This document shows positions 14,315 through 17,097 of a stretch of DNA of 17,097 nt, piece by piece. Every line of letters starts with the position of its first letter. The first letter of the stretch is position 1. The notes under the pieces were generated by a model. The model ran no database searches. It had not been told where the DNA came from and saw nothing but the letters and a program-made list of their open reading frames with translations. Position numbers and translations under genes: made by a program. Origin of the DNA: JACDBE01 sp051002015 (lineage in GTDB: Bacteria; Actinomycetota; Acidimicrobiia; Spongiisociales; UBA5794); the NCBI GenBank assembly GCA_051002015.1, contig JBPCMS010000005.1, positions 1 to 17,097 on the forward strand. Direction: 5' to 3'.

Positions 14315-14353
14315 GGACGCCCGGGCGCCGACTGGTTGCCCTCCCCGCTCCCT

Positions 14354-14376
14354 TTCCCCTCCCATTGGGGGAAGGG
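14354..14376 (-). repeat. Family B partial copy (hairpin core only)
   Basis: TTCCCCTCCCATTGGGGGAAGGGG is a degenerate form of the family B palindrome, lying just upstream of a -10-like element for the next gene. The same arrangement is seen upstream of sufD. Confidence 0.6.
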
Positions 14377-14378
14377 GC

Positions 14379-14384
14379 TACCGT
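14379..14384 (+). promoter_or_regulatory. -10-like element, possible leaderless start of small membrane gene
   Basis: TACCGT ends 7 bases before GTG 14392 and 10 bases before ATG 14395. This distance fits a leaderless transcript and would explain the missing Shine-Dalgarno site. Confidence 0.35.
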
Positions 14385-14394
14385 CCCGAGCGTG

Positions 14395-14826
14395 ATGGAT
14401 GGAGATGCTTGGGGCTTCACCACACCCGTCGATGCCAGGGCTTATCTGGGCGAGGTCGGCCGGTTGTGGCTGGGCTGGATCGTGGGGCTGGTGGCTTTGG
14501 TCTTCCTGGAGGGCTGGCCGGTGGTCGTGGCCGGGGTGGCGGTGATGCTCACCCTGGTATGGCTGATCCGGCCGTTGCAGGCCCGGACCGACCGGCTGAT
14601 CCCCGAGGACACCGTGGCCCCAGGAGGGCACGGCAAGAGGGCGGGTTGGGGCAGTTCCCGCGATCGCATGATGCGCCGACTCGCCTACGGCGTCGAGCCC
14701 ATCGCCGCCGCCGTCGACGTGGCCGGGGCGGGGCGGTGGTGGCTGGCGGCCCGCTGGCTGGTCATCGGGGCGACCGTGGTGGCAGTGGTGGCCGTGGTGG
14801 CGATGGCCGCCGGCCCGGCGGCGTGA
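14395..14826 (+). CDS. Small membrane protein, unknown function
   Basis: This encodes 143 residues with no recognised family. A helical hairpin of two membrane segments (about 24-38 and 41-59) is followed by a polar, basic loop of about 55 residues and a third very hydrophobic segment at the C-terminus (about 119-139). The gene begins at ATG 14395, or GTG 14392 if leaderless. Its stop TGA (14824-14826) shares one base with the sirtuin ATG, or four with a GTG start at 14823, so the two genes are probably co-translated. Nothing in the sequence shows what it does with the sirtuin. Confidence 0.68.
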   Translation: MDGDAWGFTTPVDARAYLGEVGRLWLGWIVGLVALVFLEGWPVVVAGVAVMLTLVWLIRPLQARTDRLIPEDTVAPGGHGKRAGWGSSRDRMMRRLAYGVEPIAAAVDVAGAGRWWLAARWLVIGATVVAVVAVVAMAAGPAA

Positions 14827-15596
14827 TGGCGCCCGTGGTGGCCGCCACCGTCGAGCGGCTCGGCTCGCTCATAGCCGCCGCCACGCGGATCCTCGTCTTC
14901 ACCGGCGCCGGTATCTCCACCGCAAGCGGCATCCCCGACTACCGCGGCCCCCAGGGGGTCTGGAACACCCGCCGTCCCATCGATTACGCCGACTTCATGG
15001 GCTCGGTGGAGGTGCGTCGGGAGGCGTGGCGCATCAAGATGGACGGGTGGGCCGAGTTCGCCACCGTCCAGCCCAACATCGCCCACCACGCCGTGGTCGA
15101 GCTGGAGCGGGCCGGCAAGATCGAGGCCGTGGTCACCCAGAACATCGACGGCCTCCACGCCGCCGCCGGCACTTCCGCCGAGCGCCTCATCGAGATCCAC
15201 GGCACCGGGCGGTTGATCGCCTGCCAGTCGTGCGGGGAACGCACCGACCCCGGGCCGCATTTCGACCGGTTCCGGGAGACCGGTGAGCCACCGACCTGCC
15301 ACTGCGGCGGCATCCTGAAGTCGGCGACGATCAGCTTCGGGCAGAACCTCGACCTGGACGACCTCGACAAGGCCCGCCTCGCCGCCTCCGGCAGCGACCT
15401 GGTGATGGCGCTCGGCTCCTCGCTGGTCGTCTACCCGGCGGCGGACATCCCCCTGCACGGTGCGGCAAGGGGCGCCCCATACGTCATCGTCAATCGGGGC
15501 CCAACCGACCACGACCGGCACTCCCTGGTCAGCCTGCGCATCGAAGGCGATGTCACCGAGGTGGTCCCCGCCGCCGTCCGTATCGCCCTGGACTGA
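14826..15596 (+). CDS. cobB: NAD-dependent protein deacylase, sirtuin (Sir2) family
   Basis: This encodes 256 residues, the full length of a bacterial sirtuin. The NAD-binding motif is GAGIS (27-31) with SGIPDYRG, followed by TQNIDGLH (104-111) and the catalytic His125 in EIHGT. Zinc ligands are C133-x2-C136 and C158-x-C160; the second pair is CxC rather than the usual CxxC. GSSLVVYPAADIP completes the C-terminal NAD pocket. It removes acyl groups from lysines, consuming NAD+. The YxxR pair marking desuccinylases appears to be W68-x2-K71 here by eye, so activity on succinyl-lysine is doubtful. The ATG overlaps the stop of the small membrane gene by one base. The symbol is by homology only; several sirtuin subclasses occur in Actinobacteria. 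Confidence 0.88.
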   Translation: MAPVVAATVERLGSLIAAATRILVFTGAGISTASGIPDYRGPQGVWNTRRPIDYADFMGSVEVRREAWRIKMDGWAEFATVQPNIAHHAVVELERAGKIEAVVTQNIDGLHAAAGTSAERLIEIHGTGRLIACQSCGERTDPGPHFDRFRETGEPPTCHCGGILKSATISFGQNLDLDDLDKARLAASGSDLVMALGSSLVVYPAADIPLHGAARGAPYVIVNRGPTDHDRHSLVSLRIEGDVTEVVPAAVRIALD

Positions 15597-15635
15597 GCAG
15601 CAACGGTTGTACGCGATCATCGGGAGGTACCAGGT

Positions 15636-15657
15636 CGCCACCAATGGGTGGAAGGCG
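15636..15657 (+). terminator. Weak hairpin after the sirtuin gene
   Basis: CCACC (15638-15642) pairs with GGTGG (15647-15651) around AATG, extended by CG and CG across a bulge. There is no T-tract. It may be a minor terminator or chance. Confidence 0.25.
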
Positions 15658-15679
15658 GTTCCCGAGCTCTTCTACCCGC

Positions 15680-15693
15680 GTATCCTCGCAAGG
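15680..15693 (+). promoter_or_regulatory. Candidate promoter of the fumarase gene
   Basis: GTATCCTCGCAAGG contains a -10-like TATCCT (15681-15686) and matches the suf promoter motif at 2737-2750 in 13 of 14 bases. It ends 19 bp before the GTG start at 15713, with AAGGAG (15698-15703) between. Confidence 0.45.
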
Positions 15694-15712
15694 ACGGAAG
15701 GAGCGAACCGAC

Positions 15713-17097
15713 GTGCGAATCGAACGCGACTCGATGGGCGAGGTCTCGGTGCCGGACGGAGCCTTCTACGGGGCATCCACCCAGCGGGCGGTTGACAACT
15801 TCCCCATCTCGGGGATCCGCTTTCCCCGCCGGTTCATCTGGGCACTCGGGCTGGTGAAGGGATCGGCGGCGCGGGTCGGCGGAGCCGCCGGGCACGTCGA
15901 CGCCACCAAGGCGAAGGCCATCGTCGGCGCCGCCGACGAGGTGCGGAACGGCGACCACGACGACCACTTCCCGATCGACGTCTTCCAGACCGGGTCGGGG
16001 ACGTCGACCAACACCAACGCCAACGAGGTCATCGCCGGTCGGGCCACCGAGTTGCTCGGCGGGGAGGCCGGGTCCCGTCTGGTCCATCCCAACGACGAGG
16101 TGAACTTCGGTCAGTCGTCGAACGATGTGATCCCCACCGCCATCCATCTTGCCGCCGTTGCAGCCATCCGGGAGGACCTCATACCCGCCTTGGACCACCT
16201 CGGCGACACCCTCGCCGCCAAGGCGGGCGAGTTCGCTCGCGTGGTGAAGTCGGGACGGACCCATCTCATGGACGCCACGCCGGTGACCCTCGGCCAGGAG
16301 TTCGGCGGGTACGCCACCCAGGTGCGCAAGGGGTCCCAGCGGGTGGCCGCGGTGCTCCCCGAGCTCGAGGAGCTCGCCCTCGGCGGGACGGCGGTGGGCA
16401 CCGGGCTCAACGCCCCCGACGGGTTCGCCGCCGCCGTCATCGCCGACATGGCCGCCATCACCGGCTACCCGCTGCGCGAGGCGGACGACCACTTCGAGGC
16501 GCAGGGTGCCAAGGACGCCGTCGTCAGCGCCTCGGGGGCGCTGAAGACCGTCGCCCAGTCGCTGTTCAAGATCGCCAACGACCTGCGCTGGATGGGGAGC
16601 GGCCCCCGCACCGGCATCGCCGAGATCAGGCTTCCCTCGTTGCAACCCGGCTCGTCGATCATGCCGGGCAAGGTCAACCCGGTGATGGCGGAGATGATGA
16701 TGCAGGTCGCCGCCCAGGTCATCGGCAACGACGCCGCCATCACCTGGGGCGGGGCCAACGGCAACTTCGAGCTCAACGTGATGATGCCGATGATGGCCCA
16801 CAACCTGCTCCAGTCGATCTCGCTGCTCTCCACCGCAGCCACCGCCTTCGCCGACAAGTGCGTGGCGGGGATCGAGGCCGACGAGGAGCGCTCTCGGTCG
16901 CTGGCCGAGGCCAACATCATCGTGGTGACCGCCCTCAACCCCCACATCGGGTACGACCGGGGCGCCGAGGCGGCCAAGGAGGCGTTCGCCACCGGGCGCA
17001 ACGTCGGCGATGTCGTGGTGGAGAAGGGGTGGCTCAGCGCCGATCAGGTGGCCGAGCTGCTCGATCTGGAGCGCATGACGCAAGGCGGAATCATCGA
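15713..17097 (+). CDS. fumC: Class II fumarate hydratase (fumarase C), 3' end cut by the window
   Basis: 461 codons are present and the frame is open to the right edge, so only the last few residues are likely missing. The enzyme interconverts fumarate and malate in the citric acid cycle. The start VRIERDSMGEVSVP is standard. Family blocks follow in order: FQTGSGTSTNTNANEVIAGRA, HPNDEVNFGQSSNDVIPTAIH, SGRTHLMDATPVTLGQEF, and the signature GSSIMPGKVNP (about 313-323) with the catalytic-loop serine, then NELNVM-type FELNVMMPMMAHNLL. Aspartase and argininosuccinate lyase share this fold, but the HPNDxVN and GRTHLxDA patterns favour fumarase. GTG 15713 is chosen because AAGGAG lies 9 bases upstream. 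Confidence 0.94.
   Translation, partial: MRIERDSMGEVSVPDGAFYGASTQRAVDNFPISGIRFPRRFIWALGLVKGSAARVGGAAGHVDATKAKAIVGAADEVRNGDHDDHFPIDVFQTGSGTSTNTNANEVIAGRATELLGGEAGSRLVHPNDEVNFGQSSNDVIPTAIHLAAVAAIREDLIPALDHLGDTLAAKAGEFARVVKSGRTHLMDATPVTLGQEFGGYATQVRKGSQRVAAVLPELEELALGGTAVGTGLNAPDGFAAAVIADMAAITGYPLREADDHFEAQGAKDAVVSASGALKTVAQSLFKIANDLRWMGSGPRTGIAEIRLPSLQPGSSIMPGKVNPVMAEMMMQVAAQVIGNDAAITWGGANGNFELNVMMPMMAHNLLQSISLLSTAATAFADKCVAGIEADEERSRSLAEANIIVVTALNPHIGYDRGAEAAKEAFATGRNVGDVVVEKGWLSADQVAELLDLERMTQGGII

Noticed and set aside
14127..14825. Upstream extension of the sirtuin frame
   Set aside because: The extension reads through the sulfotransferase end, the repeats and the small membrane gene in another frame. 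The Sir2 fold begins right after ATG 14826.
15617..17083. 488-codon minus-strand frame opposite the fumarase gene
   Set aside because: The plus strand encodes fumarase with all family signatures from 15713 to the edge, so the opposing frame is a shadow.

Overview
The window is about 17.1 kb of very GC-rich bacterial DNA with densely packed genes, many GTG starts and many 4-base stop/start overlaps. Together with a sufD-Rieske-sufC cluster, a class II fumarase and Actinobacteria-like -10 elements (TAnnnT), some possibly serving leaderless genes, this suggests an actinomycete-type organism, possibly Acidimicrobiia. That placement is inference; no rRNA or other taxonomic marker is present.

Layout. 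(1) 1-2275: the 3' end of a putative glycoside hydrolase (DUF4015-like), a secreted M23 metallopeptidase on the minus strand, and a divergent secreted RTX/nonapeptide-repeat calcium-binding protein. (2) 2276-2773: a gene-free stretch with a terminator hairpin and two families of short dispersed repeats. (3) 2774-5120: sufD, a small Rieske ferredoxin and sufC, all overlapping, for Fe-S cluster assembly; sufB, sufS and sufU are not next to them. (4) 5168-8142: a GT2 glycosyltransferase fused to a SAM methyltransferase, coupled to a large polytopic membrane protein. (5) 13199 down to 8118, minus strand: a six-gene overlapping operon (sulfotransferase, small coiled-coil protein, FkbM methyltransferase, divergent methyltransferase-like protein, two GT-B glycosyltransferases), facing a second sulfotransferase on the plus strand (13408-14232) across a 208-bp divergent promoter region. 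(6) 14233-17097: a repeat-bearing gap, a small membrane protein coupled to a sirtuin deacylase, and a nearly complete class II fumarase that runs off the window.

Blocks 4 and 5 look like one locus that builds and decorates a surface glycan or glycolipid: two glycosyltransferases plus the GT2 fusion make the chain, and two sulfotransferases and methyltransferases modify it. No flippase, polymerase or ABC exporter is visible, so the product and its route out of the cell are unknown. The suf, sirtuin and fumarase genes are housekeeping.

Most worth a second look: the dispersed hairpin repeats, which lie in inverted orientation on the two sides of the suf-plus-glycan block; the six-gene overlapping operon with a degenerate methyltransferase and an orphan coiled-coil protein; the 25-bp tail-to-tail gene overlap at 8118-8142; and a 14-bp promoter-like motif shared by sufD and fumarase. 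I did not find a clearly new defence or mobile system.
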